A DNA stretch of 64,000 bases from Zopfochytrium polystomum (lineage: Eukaryota; Chytridiomycota; Chytridiomycetes; Chytridiales; Chytridiaceae). Position 1 is the first letter of the stretch. Each line of letters starts with the position of its first letter. Positions 42,352 to 52,956 of this stretch are shown in pieces. The DNA is taken from assembly GCA_025765615.1 (NCBI GenBank), contig JAIVFJ010000005.1, positions 248,001-312,000 of the forward strand, given 5' to 3'. The notes under the pieces were generated by a model. That model had not been told where the DNA came from and did not search any database. It saw only the letters and a program-made list of their open reading frames with translations. The translations under genes were made by a program, and so were the position numbers.

Positions 42352-43578
42352 ATGGAAAGGGACTGTTGTGACTGCTGCAAGCCGGGAGTCACCCATAGGC
42401 TGGAGCCAAAGGCTACCTCAATCCATCGACGTCTTGGAAGAGTTGAAGGCACCAGGTGCGAGTTCTGTGCAGAGATTCCAAACTTGGCCACCAACGCACA
42501 CACGCACAATTCTGAGCACTGCCTGCACATGCACCAAGCCAATGCCATCTCAGCCAGGCTCCAAGCGCAGCACTTCACACCAGCTCAACCAAACCATGCT
42601 TCAGCCTCAGCAACTGTGGCTGTACCGCAAGCAACTCTTGTTCCTTTCTCACCCTCAACCTGCTACAGGAGGGCCATCTGCTTCTTCTTCTTCTTAAATA
42701 AACAGTCCCTCTTGCTTCTACTTTATGAACACTGCAACAGTGAGCGCGTCACACACACAGGCATAGCCTCTCTTCTGTACATGATCGATTCTGGAGCTGT
42801 ACCCACAATGATCCCACAACAGGAGCAATTCACTGAGTGCCAACGATTTGAAACAGAACACCATGCCCGCCTAGCAGATGACCATGAATGCCACATCAAA
42901 GGAATTGGATCTGTCATTCTCACTTTTCCTGGTTTTGATGTGGTGCTCTGCAATGTGCTTCATGTCCCATCACTCAAGGAACCACTCCTCTCTGTGTTGC
43001 ATGTCCTCCAAGACGCAAATTCTGGGATGCTATTCACTCAAGAGTCTGTCTTTCTTCTTGATCTTGCAACACTCGCATCACAACACAGCATCAGGATTGG
43101 CGAACGACGTGATGGCCTTTACTATCTCATCCCAGTCCAGCACCCAGCTGCGCAGAGGAAAATTTCAGTTGAGCCATTGCCTATGCATCACCAGCAACTG
43201 CACGCAACCTATGGCACCAACGTTTTGGCCACATCCACCAGAAGCAAGTTCGCGACACTCACAAGTCTGGTGATGTCAACGGTGCTCTTGCTCCACCACC
43301 AACAACACACAAGCCTTGCCTCGTTTGTGATATGGCAAAGATGCGCTGGCAACACCTCATGGCCAAACCTCATTTTGAGTTTGCCCTGCTACAGATGCTG
43401 TGTACTGACCAAACTGGAAAGATCAGTACACATTCTCTTGACAGTTCCAACTACTTTGAAGTTATTGTCCACTACGCCACAGGCTATACTTGGGTCAACA
43501 CTGTTGCTTGCACAGCAGGCGTCTCAACGGATAATTGATAGCATTGATTTTGAAGAGCAACTCTTCCCCACTCATTGA
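42352..43578 (+). pseudogene. Copia-1 protease and pre-integrase region
   Basis: 408-codon open stretch with the protease site MIDSGAVPTM, then the copia phrases FDVVLCNVLHVPSLKEPLLS and RIGERRDGLYYLI that precede the integrase zinc finger. Integrase (VCDMAKM, LCTDQTGKIS, YATGYTWVNT) continues in another frame to about 43540, so the gene is broken. Confidence 0.75.
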
Positions 43579-45300
43579 ACATTATTTGTACAGGCAGACA
43601 ACCTTGGTCTTAACACTCAGCAATTTGAGGCCTACTGTATCAACCACCAACCTCCCATCATCTCCCAGCCTTTTGTCCCTTATGTCAAGGAGGGTGATGG
43701 TGTTGCAGAAAATGCCACAAGGGCATCACCCACGTTGCTTCCTGTCTCCTGATTGAAGCCCAGCTTCCACAGTTCTTCTGGTCCTACGCAATGCACCATG
43801 CTTCATTCCTGCGCAATCTTGTGCAACACACCCGCACTGGTCGAATTCCATTTGAATATTACCCAACCTATGCCACTTTGGAATTTTGGCTGCCTCATTG
43901 TCACGCTCAACAATGAGTTTACAGAACCTGCAAACTCACACAAGACCAAGTTCTCCCCTTGGGCCTCACTTGGACTCTTCTTGGGTTTCGACACAGACAT
44001 CAAGTCTATTGCCCTCAGCTACGACTTTACTACATGGACCATGCTTCGGACACGCCACTATAACTTGCATGAACATGTCTTTCCTGGCCTTGTCTGCAGT
44101 GACGCTAAGCTTCAATCTCTTAATTCTGATTTCTTAGCTTCTCTCTCTGATGATTGTACGGATTTTCCTGCAACTGACGACTCTCCTTCTTTGGAGCCTG
44201 TCGAGCCACCACTTGACTCTTACCGTTGATTATCCAACTCTCCTCCTGACAGTGCTCCCTCCACTCATACTCGCCACCAACTGCGCCAGGCTTCCAGGGG
44301 GGGGGACAGCTGCCATCACCATCAAAAACACCTCAGATCAACCTCTATTTCTTCCCCAAGATATGGAAGACAATAATGACAATGATGACTATGGTTGGAA
44401 CCCCGACACATTTGCTGTCGTCCTGGGCAAACCAACAGCAGGCTGCATAGCAGCTTCCATCAACACTGAACCGGAACCTGTCATTGAATCACCACTTCCA
44501 CCATCTGTCATTGTCAACATCAAAGACGCACCAACTGGACTTTGCAAAACACTTGCATATTGAACAATCACTCGCCATCTCTTGCAACCCTACCTTGCAT
44601 CAGCCAAACCAGAATCACACTTCCCAAAGCGCTTCCCTAAAGAACCAATCCACCAATCACAACTCCCACCAGTGCCACATTCCCACAAGGAAGTCCATGC
44701 ATCAGACTATAACGAAGAATGGACTGCATCTGAGCTTGAGGAGCTTCACTCTCTCATGGACAAGCACAAGGTCTGGTAATGGGCACTTCTTCCTCCTGGC
44801 GAACGCGCAATGTCCTGCAAATGGGTTAATGCCTACAAGCTCAACCCCTTTGGCTGGCTGAAGCAATGGAAAGCCTGTCTTGTCGCATGTGGAAACACCC
44901 AACAAAGGCATCGACTACACAGACACCTTCTCTCCTGTCGTTCGGACCCAGGCCATCTGACTGCTCATTGCAATCAGCCTTGCTTTTAACCTCGTTACCA
45001 CAGCATGGATGTCAACAGCCTACCTGTACGCTTTTCTCAAAGAAGTCATCTACATGCACCCACCAAAAGGCCATGAGCGATTCTCCAGATGGAAAGAAAC
45101 TATTCTGCAAACTCCTCAAGAGCCTCTATGGACTCCATCAATCTGGATGAAACTGGTTCCTGACCCTTCGAAAGTTCATTGTCAAGAAACTCAGGTTCAA
45201 TCAATCACTTGCTGAGCCCTGCCTCTTCTTTCGAGTAGACCCTCAGCAGCCAACGTTTGAAATCATCTTTGTCTTTGTCGACGACATCAATGTCATGGCC
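43579..45300 (+). pseudogene. Copia-1 integrase end and RT start, degenerate
   Basis: Fragments in all three frames: FWSYAMHHASFLRN-like integrase C terminus, a typical SLGLFLGFDTDIKS block (43960-44010), a linker, then RT words including MHPPKGHERFSRW. Frame changes and stops every 100-300 bp. Confidence 0.65.
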
Positions 45301-46369
45301 AACACCCCAGCTCTTGTGGCAAAAATTGAGGATGCTTTTCGCACTGAGTACAGCATGTCCCTCAAGGAAACCACTGTCAGCCAAGTGATTCGCATCCACC
45401 TCGAGCGCAAAGCCAAAGGCATTTGGATGGGCCTAGACAAATACACCAGGACAATTCTCACTGAAGAGAAAATGAGGGACGACCTCAATATTGCATCAAC
45501 TCCAATGTCTATCACCTTTATGCATGACAAAACGTCAATCGAGCTCAGTGAGAGCAACTCAAGCTGGTATCGATCCACAGTCATGAAAATTCAATATCTT
45601 GCAACACAAACTCAACCAGATATCGCATTTGCAACAAATGTACTCTCCCAGTTCCAACTGAAGCCACGCCAGTGCCATTGCAATGCACTCCGCCACCTGC
45701 TTCATTACCTCTGAGGCACCTGGGACTACAGATTATTCCACAGGCAAAGCCACAAGCTGCTACGATTCTTCACAAACGACACCCTTGAACCAGCTGCATA
45801 CGCAAATGCATCTTATGGGGGCGAACCTGGAGACTGCACATCGCGCACTGGATGTGTTTTTCCTCATGGGTGCTGCTGTCTCTTGGGTCTCACACAAACA
45901 ACATCGAGTATTGCTATCCTCCACAGAAGCAGAATACTACTCACTTTCTGAAGCCTTCCAAGAAGCACAATGGCTCCTAGCCGTATTATCATAGTTGCAA
46001 CTCCCCGCACAGCGGCCACTACCAATCCTCAAGGACAATCAATCTGCAATCGCACTAGTGCTCAACCCTCTCACACATGCTCGCACAAAACACATTGACA
46101 TACGTGCTCATTTCCTCCGACAAGGCGTAGCCACTGTAGAGATCACTGTACGCTATGTACCAACCAGAGACCAGATCACAGACATTCTCACAAAACCACT
46201 CTCAACGTCTCAGCACCAGCGACTGACCTCACTACTTGGCCTCCGACCCCGCTCTGACCTTTCGAACACCCTTTCGGTCGAAGCCTCAGACGCTTATGCA
46301 CGCTTGCATAACGGGTGCTACACCCATGGCCATCGTGCGAGGGGGTGTTATGCGGAACTGAATGGTTAG
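45243..46369 (+). pseudogene. Copia-1 RT end and RNase H
   Basis: RT active site as IFVFVDDINVMAN, then YLATQTQPDIAFATN. RNase H follows with VSWVSHKQHRVLLSSTEAEYYS, KDNQSAIAL, KHIDIRAHFLRQG and YVPTRDQITDILTKPL. Two stops (near 45713 and 45993) and a frame change interrupt it. Confidence 0.8.
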
Positions 46370-46737
46370 CAGCAAGAGGCACAAGACAGACCCGAACCTA
46401 TTGTGACTGTCAGTTATCATTCTCACGATGCCCATGGGAGAGTGAGCCACTGCCAATGCAGACCTGGGCGCTGGCTTGCGCTGATGACCAATACTCCAAG
46501 TATTAAGTGGAACAGAAACCCGGTGTCAACAGTTTTCCTCCTCCTCTGATCAAGCAGATAATATAGGAGAGGTTTTTACCCTGTGCCGGTCACACTTGCC
46601 TAGCAACTATTACAGTGTGCATATCATCATTATGTATCAAGTATTCATAACAGAGTTTCTTTCTCTCCAAGTTGGGGTGAAGGACCACCCACAAACACAC
46701 ATCTCCCCTTTATTCACTCCTTTCACTCACTCGCTCA
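46346..46737 (+). repeat. Copia-1 3' LTR
   Basis: TGTTATGCGG... to ...CTCGCTCA, 392 bp, aligned with the solo LTR at 14637-15015; TSD-like GAGTA follows. Confidence 0.85.
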
Positions 46738-47426
46738 GAGTAGACTGTTTACAGACTGGACTGTCGAGGATTGGGCCAGTAATTGGACCAATGAGGCAAG
46801 GTCTGTGTGTGGAGGAGAGTCGGGTCACTTGAACACAGACTGCAGAGCATTTCTGGGTGTCAAGGAAGTTCTAACAAAAGACAGCAGCCGACGTCTCAGT
46901 GTGTTTGTGTAAGCGTTGGGTTTTCTTAGCCAAGGACTGAATACATTCCATGTGGCGATACCGAGGTCAATATTGTCAGGCTACAGGGCAGGGTTCTGGG
47001 TCATGTTTGTAGTAGGATCTCAAAACAGCAGAAAAGTCGCGGCCGCCGGCCACGGTGGCGGTCATGATAGCGATCCGGACGTATGTATCCGCGACCTCGA
47101 AGCCGTCGGCCTCGGCTTTCTTATTGGGGAGGAGGACGGATGGGCCAGTTCGCGACCGCCGGGGCGTTGACTCACCGGTTCTCAAGAAAGAGCGTTTTTC
47201 TGGGCGACAACCCTCAAAAATATTTGCTCAATTTTCAATGTTTTCCTCTTAGGAGATTCAATCTATGCACACCAAGTCTCCGAATTCGAAGAACAAGTTG
47301 GACGAGCTGATCACCTCTGAATTTGGATCCATGGTTTGCTGTCATGGCTGTTGGTCTATTTCTAAAATTCCTCGCAAACCTAGGGTCTCTTGCCAAACAT
47401 TTCTCCTGGTGAGTTGGCTCCCATGA
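46738..47426. other. Region between Copia-1 and the TEAD-like fragment
   Basis: Mostly short frames. LEAVGLGFLIGEEDGW at 47094-47150 and the stretch after the TTAG at 47252 (EIQSMHTKSPNSKNKLDELI) look somewhat coding and could be upstream exons of the next gene, but neither resembles a TEA DNA-binding domain. Confidence 0.3.
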
Positions 47427-48500
47427 TTGATTCGGCGACAAGAGGGCGAGTTCAGGGCTCTGTCTAGGATGGTTTCAAAACAAAGTCTAATGCTGTTGAA
47501 AATAGTTGGCATCGAAGTGGCGAACCTTCTCCCTCTGTACTCCCGGTGGCAAGTTTCCGACGACATCTGGCTCCGATCATTCCCCAACCAACAGTATCCG
47601 ACCCTCGACGAAGTCACCGCACGGTCTGCTGCATCTTCTGCACGAGTAGAGGAGCCGCTTGCTCTGAGGTATCTTTATCTCTATAGCGACGCACATGGCT
47701 TCACTGGCGAGGTGAGAGTGATGCTGAGAGATGGCCAAAACATAGGCGGATCTGTTTAAAAAATCATGACGACAGATGGAACGACATTGCTTCGCTCGTT
47801 ACTGCGATTCGAGCGAAACAAGGCTGAGCCCCGTCGTTGATGACCTCGATCGCTGCAGATTCCCACGGCTGCGTGAGGTCTTCGACAGGTCGCCGCCAGC
47901 GGCTCGCTTCATTCACACTCAGGTCACTTGTCCTGCTGGGCTGACAAACCCTCTCTAAACCACAACCAAACCAAAACCAAACAAAAAAAATACAATGAAG
48001 GTTCAAATGAAACTTCCGATAACGGCTGGCGAGTGCAAGAACATCCTCGTGCTCGAGGCGGACAGCTACCGCACACTGGAATGCACAACGACGGTGTACT
48101 CTTGCGGACAACGGATTCTCGAGACGCAAGAGCTGCGGTACCCTGTAGTCGCTGGCGACGGCTGCCGCTACATGTATCACTTCGACTTTGTCGGCAGGTT
48201 TTTCGATGCGTTTCTGAGCAGTTGCTTAAACTTGCCGACGCTTTTGGAGGCGCAGGCGGCTCTTCACACACTTTCTATACAGCAAGTTAGTATGACGAGA
48301 GGGACCACCAATTGGCATTTACTTTTGCTTTTTTTTCAATCCTCATCCCTTTGTCTAACTAAGTGGACCAGGTTTTCGATGACGTTGATACTGACAATGG
48401 TCCTGCGACTGTTCTTTGCATAGCCTACACGTTTACCACTGGGAAGGGATCTATTGAAATTCTTCCCCTCCTTCCCACTTCTGAGTTGCCGCTCTATTAG
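47427..48500 (+). CDS. TEAD-like YAP-binding domain protein (TEA domain not found)
   Basis: Exons read as (from about 47427) to 47711, 47776-47922, 48001-48285 and 48372-48500, in phase, with introns of 64, 78 and 86 bp. The product aligns along the YAP-binding domain of TEAD transcription factors. HCFARYCDSSETRLSPVVDD and RLREVFDRSPPAARFIHTQ match the FVHIGHANHSYSDPLLE and LKELFGKGPQNAFFLVKFW segments; LECTTTVYSCGQRILETQEL matches MTVTCSTKVCSFGKQVVEK; YMYHFDFVGRFFDAFLSSC matches the CEYMINFIHKLKHLP segment; TVLCIAYTF matches LLCMAYVFE. The domain normally binds YAP/Yorkie coactivators downstream of Hippo signalling. No TEA DNA-binding domain is visible upstream, where Copia-1 lies, so the gene is truncated, rearranged or continues in unrecognised exons. 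The first exon start is a guess. Confidence 0.6.
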
Positions 48501-48924
48501 AATTCTTGCACTAAGGCTCCGGAGCGGCTGCTGCCCTTTCTTGCAATAATTGCGCAGCCGCAATATATCGTACTTGACTATTGATGAGAGGGTGGAATCG
48601 TTCATCTTTGTTTTCCCTTTTTCAATGTGAGAAGGATAGGAAGTGGGCGTTTTCCAGCATTTTTCCTGGATGTTTCACTGCAACAGTAGAATACAGTGAC
48701 GGAAAATTGTGCAACATTTTTGGCTAAGTTCTGTTCGAAGCTACTTCAAGACAGAAACGACCCTCCTTTACTCACCAACATGAACCGGCAACGAACGCCA
48801 CCGTTGACATCCATTAAACGCTAGGTCTAGCAAGCCACGCGCTCATAACAATCTAATGCCTTTACCCCCCTCACACCAATTAACACCATTACACTCAATT
48901 CCAGTTTCCGGCATTCATTGATAC
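48501..48924. other. Convergent intergenic region
   Basis: 3' flanks of the TEAD-like and FKBP genes; nothing else recognised. Confidence 0.5.
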
Positions 48925-49998
48925 TTAATCAGAAATGTCCAGAAGCTCAATCTGATAGACGGGCGGAGAATGTTGGACATCATTGGCAGCCGGAACAAAA
49001 ACAGGGACGAAGAAGAACTAACCTCGAAGACCAGCGCACTGCTCGGGGGTATCAGCGGAGGAAATCCTTGCTCGCCATAAGCATACTCGGGGGTAATGAA
49101 AAACCTTGCTTTCTCTCCCTTCGACATCGTTGGAACACCTGGACCGTTTGTCGTCAATAGAGTTGTGGCAAAGACCGCGTGTTACAGAAGAAAGAGGAGT
49201 CGCTCTTACCTTCATCCCAACCTTTGATGACACTTTGGACTCCTTGGTCACAAAAAAAATTATGCATAAGTCTGCGGCCAGCAGGCTTTCAAACGATGCA
49301 AACTCACCAATTGTCGTTACGTAAGGAGCCTGCCTTCTCCTTGATGAGTCAAAAACCCGCCCGTCGACAAACTAGAAAGACATTAGTGGCCAGCTTCTGG
49401 GAGTCCCTCCTTTGTCCTCCCTCCAACCCTTCTCTCCTAATGCATAAAGAAACTACCATTCCGACATCTACACGAAATACGGAAACGTTTTCGCCGTATC
49501 ATAAGGTGAACAAAGAGATTTATTAGTCCAATTTACATGGGAATAGGCTTTACTCACAGTGAACGCTGACTGTTTGGCCTTGGAACGGATACTCTAGGCC
49601 ATTACCTAACGTTTGCGAGATTATTATTTAGTTTATTTATTTTATTTTATTTTTTTTTTCAAGATCAGTTTGTCCCAAGTAAAACACCGCTGGTCATCAA
49701 AAAAGACCGCACCTGGTGAGATAATCTCCTTGCTCCACCCCTTTGTTTCTCCGAGCCCGCTCCCGACGGGGACGAGATCTTCGCTCGGGACTTTAGCCAA
49801 TGCTGCTGCCAGCGCCTCTTGCTTGTTGACGCTCAGAGCGATTGGATCGCGCACGGGGGCCAGTGCGATGATGATCCCAAGAATGGAGACAGCAACGAGA
49901 ATAACCAGCAGTACGGTTGCAATGGGGGGCTGGCGATCGCACGAGAACGTCCGATGCGGTTGCCGGCGTGGTCGTGAGACCAGTGGTGGCGGTGGCAT
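48925..49998 (-). CDS. FKBP-type peptidyl-prolyl isomerase with N-terminal membrane anchor
   Basis: Minus-strand gene read from ATG 49998 to a stop at 48925-48927. N terminus: a proline/arginine-rich cytosolic stretch, then the hydrophobic anchor [20 protein letters not shown], so a type II membrane or signal-anchored protein. The FKBP fold follows: [25 protein letters not shown], an 11-nt exon (49457-49467) completing [77 protein letters not shown]. Residues of the rapamycin/proline pocket (Y of VHY, FDSS, VIKGW, YAYG, IPP, F) are present, so an active isomerase is expected. Introns are about 40-90 bp and all joins keep phase. The canonical YTG is YVG. Confidence 0.85.
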
Positions 49999-50757
49999 TT
50001 TGCTGGCAAAATGCCGTCACGTGACAGAGAGGTGAGGCTTCCCTCAAACGATGACGAAAAATACTGTGAGTGAAGAGCGACCAGTCAAACTGCGCTGGCA
50101 AGTGTTGTTGACCCGCACAAATGTTGCCCCACAATGGCCCATCAGTGGCCTCTTGGAGACAGTCGATTTTCTCCCCATTCATGAAGAAATTCTTTCTTGA
50201 GGAAAAGGTGGGTGATGCATGCACTCGCACGTAGATGTCCCCCACCCCCGTCTTACCTGTCTATCGACTCCCCCGGAGTGATGGTGAGAGTCTCGATCCT
50301 GCACCCGCAAACGCGGGAGCACCGCGCAATCGCAACCGCGAAAGGTTGGCGTTCGGCAGGGCTGCGGACGCGGAGCGGTGGGTTTTCCCTTCAGCTTTGA
50401 AGCGGTTGTCCACGATCCTGTCTCTCTAATTCTCTTGACTAATAGCGCCACACTTTCTGTTTGCTCTTTCTTGTTTATCTCTCTCATCAAAGAATTACTG
50501 CTGTATCCCTAAAACTTTGGGGGACCGACTTGTTTCCAAATCAGATCCGACTTGGTTTCAACTCGAAAGGGACTTGGTTTCAAGTCAAATCACACTCGAC
50601 TTGAAATCAAGTGGGTGCATGACGTAATTCTTGCTCTGGAAGAAATGGAAAAACTCAACTGCCTGATTGACTTCCAAACCGCCACAGACTGACATCTGAA
50701 TGTGGCTCTGTGGAAAGACACAGCATAAGTTCGACTGACAACAGTTTTCTTTCTGCC
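49999..50757. other. Upstream region of the FKBP gene
   Basis: GC-rich to about 50400 with no recognisable gene, then a diverged palindromic stretch of GACTTGGTTTCAAGTC-like words at about 50525-50615. Ends at the CTGCC target duplication of Gypsy-2. Confidence 0.45.
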
Positions 50758-50947
50758 TGTAAGGAGAAATGTGTAATGGAAGCTGAGTCATGTATTGAGT
50801 GACGTAAGGCCCTTTTATGTCGGATCGGAGCGGGAAAACAAGAATACCCGAAGTGGGGAAGAGATTTACCCGTGAGGGAAGAATGGAATATCCGGGAGGA
50901 CCAGAAGAATGGAAAAGCAGTTGGACAAACAGGGACATTCCGTCACA
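50758..50947 (-). repeat. Gypsy-2 3' LTR
   Basis: 190 bp; a few substitutions and no obvious indels relative to the right LTR. Confidence 0.9.
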
Positions 50948-51166
50948 TACCCCCCTGCAAGAGCAGAGCCACAGGCGAAGCGATGAAGTCAGGGACGGAA
51001 GGGAAAAATTGGGAAGCGGTCATTGATAAGCCAAAAAGGGGGAGGAATCGGTGGAAGCACGAAAGGGGAAGGAGAAAATTAAGGGGAAGACAACGCCAAG
51101 GCGAAGGAGGCACGGACGCACGTCATAGCAAGTCAGCGAGGCGGAGGCGGTAGTGCAGGTCGGGCG

Positions 51167-52823
51167 TCAGGTCAAGCCATGTGTTAACGAAGGTGAGTGG
51201 TGCGACCAAGAGACCAGGACCTGTTCTCGTCGTCTGAAGAGGCGGCGACCAAGCACTTGGGCGACACGGCGGGCCTCTGGGGGGGTTTCCACCAGGGGGT
51301 TTGGTCTGTGTGGGTCCCAGTAGTATGGTCGGAGCTTGGAGGGGTGAAACACCGGGTGTGCGCCTGAGTCCGGTGGTAGCTCTAGGATTAAAGAGATGCC
51401 TCGTGTGTCGGCAATGCGGAAGGGCCCATGATAGATGGGACCAAGCTTGTCATTGGCAACTGGTGCGTTCCGAGGGTTGAAGTCTTGAGCTGAGACAAGT
51501 ACAAGGTCGCCAACCTTGAATGGTGCTGGCCGTCGGTGAGCATTTGCGTGGGCTGCTTGGTTGTCTTGAGCACGGCGAATGAAGTCCTTGGCGACTGCAA
51601 GACGGGCATAAAGGGCATCATGCGCTGGTGCTGGGACGTCAGGCAGAGGAAGCTCTAGCACAGAGAGCGGGTGTCGGCCAGTGTCCAGTAGGAAGGGTGA
51701 GGCGCCAGTTGAGGAGTTGATGCTGTCGTTGATGCCATATTCCACGATGTGTAGATACTGATCCCAATTGTTGTGCTCCCAGTTCACGAAGTTGCAGAGT
51801 GCAGCAGCTATCCAGGCGTTGCGAATCTCAGTGTGTCCATCTGTCTGAGGATGGAACGAGGTAGAGAGGTTCTGCTTGATGCTGAGACTGCGAGTGAGTG
51901 AGCACCAGAATTCTGCTATGAAGCGAGGGTCTCTGTCACTAATCAAGCGTCGTGGCAGGCCGTGGTTTCGCCAGACGTGAAGTTCAAAACACTTGGCGAC
52001 ATCGGCTGCGGTATCGGTCACTCGTGAGGGGCGATTCGTCACGCTTGGTCAAGTAGTCGACGAAGACAGTGATGGAGTTGACACCTGAACTGGTGAGTGG
52101 AAGCGGGCCAATGAAGTCCAGGGAGACTGTGTGCCAAGGAGAAGGCGGGACCGAGTGAGGCTCAAGGAGGCCGTATGGGGGTTGGCGAGAGAATTTGTTT
52201 CGTTGGCAGAGGTCGCATCGCCTGACGAAAGTTTTTACATCCTTGTGCAGGTTTGGCCAGTGGAAGGTGCAGTAGAGGCGTTCGGCAGTCTTCTCCCACC
52301 CTGTGTGGAGCGCAGGACGTGAGGAGTGCGCAAGGGCAAGGAACCTGGGCTGGAGTGCCGTGGGCAAGTAGAGTCGAACGTTTTCCGCGCCATAGTAGAG
52401 AATGCCGTCTCGTATGAAGTAGCAGCGCAAGGTGGTTCGAAGCGACTTAGGGACAGCTCTGTCCTGGAGGCGAGCGAGAATCTCCTGGGCCTTGTTATCG
52501 GTGGCGAGGGCGTCCTTGACTTCGGCAAGGAGGTCTGGGGTGACAACAACCATGGTGTTGAGCTTGGGAAGAGGATCCGAGTCCGTCTGGGTCGAGGCCT
52601 CTAGAGAATGTGAGCGACGAGAGAGGACATCAGCAATGTTGTTCCACTTCCCGTCGATCCATCGGATCTGGAAGTCAAGTGCGAGGATGTCGGCAATCCA
52701 GCGATGATGGACCGGGCGGAGCTTGGGCTGATCCAGGATATGGCGAAGGGAACTATGGTCGGTGAAGACTTTGACATCTCGTCCGACGAAGTACTGACGA
52801 TGCTGTTGCAGGGCCTCTACCAA
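51167..52823 (-). pseudogene. Gypsy-2 RNase H, integrase and chromodomain relic
   Basis: Upstream frame (52823-51984): VFTDHSSLRHIL and WNNIADVLSRR of RNase H, then the integrase finger ending in CDLCQRNK and SLDFIGPLP with the first catalytic D. A frame change near 52030 leads to the second frame (52042-51167): ISDRDPRFIAEFW, TDGHTEIRNAW, a GPF/Y-like GPFRIADTRG and a worn chromodomain-like end (VAQVLGRRLFRRREQVLVSW). The frame change falls inside the integrase core, so this copy is probably inactive. Confidence 0.85.
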
Positions 52824-52956
52824 TGCGAGGATTTCGCCTTGGTAGGGGTGTTAGAGAGATTCAGCAGAGTTGCATTTGCAGGATGCGAATGCTATTGGTC
52901 GTTCTAGGCCGTCATCATCGGGCTGGGCGACGTACGATCCAATGGCGGACTTGGAC

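Larger units (their letters stand above)
41100..46737 (+). mobile_element. Copia-1: decayed Ty1/copia element with 3' LTR
   Basis: Gag-like, protease, integrase, RT and RNase H segments in the Ty1/copia order, broken by many frame changes, then a purine tract GAGGGGG and a 3' LTR at 46346-46737. No 5' LTR was found, so the left boundary is approximate. The LTR is followed by GAGTA. Related LTR copies lie at 14637 and 58286. Confidence 0.85.

Noticed and set aside
42034..42396. Minus-strand Val-rich frames over the Copia-1 gag region
   Set aside because: Complement of a low-complexity Thr/Ala/Asp-rich stretch in decayed copia DNA.
47956..47958. In-frame TAA in the TEAD-like gene as evidence of a pseudogene
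   Set aside because: It lies inside a plausible 78-bp intron (47923-48000) whose removal restores the alignment to TEAD.
50179..50490. Minus-strand 103-codon frame upstream of the FKBP gene
   Set aside because: No family character, no supporting splice sites and no conserved-looking blocks.
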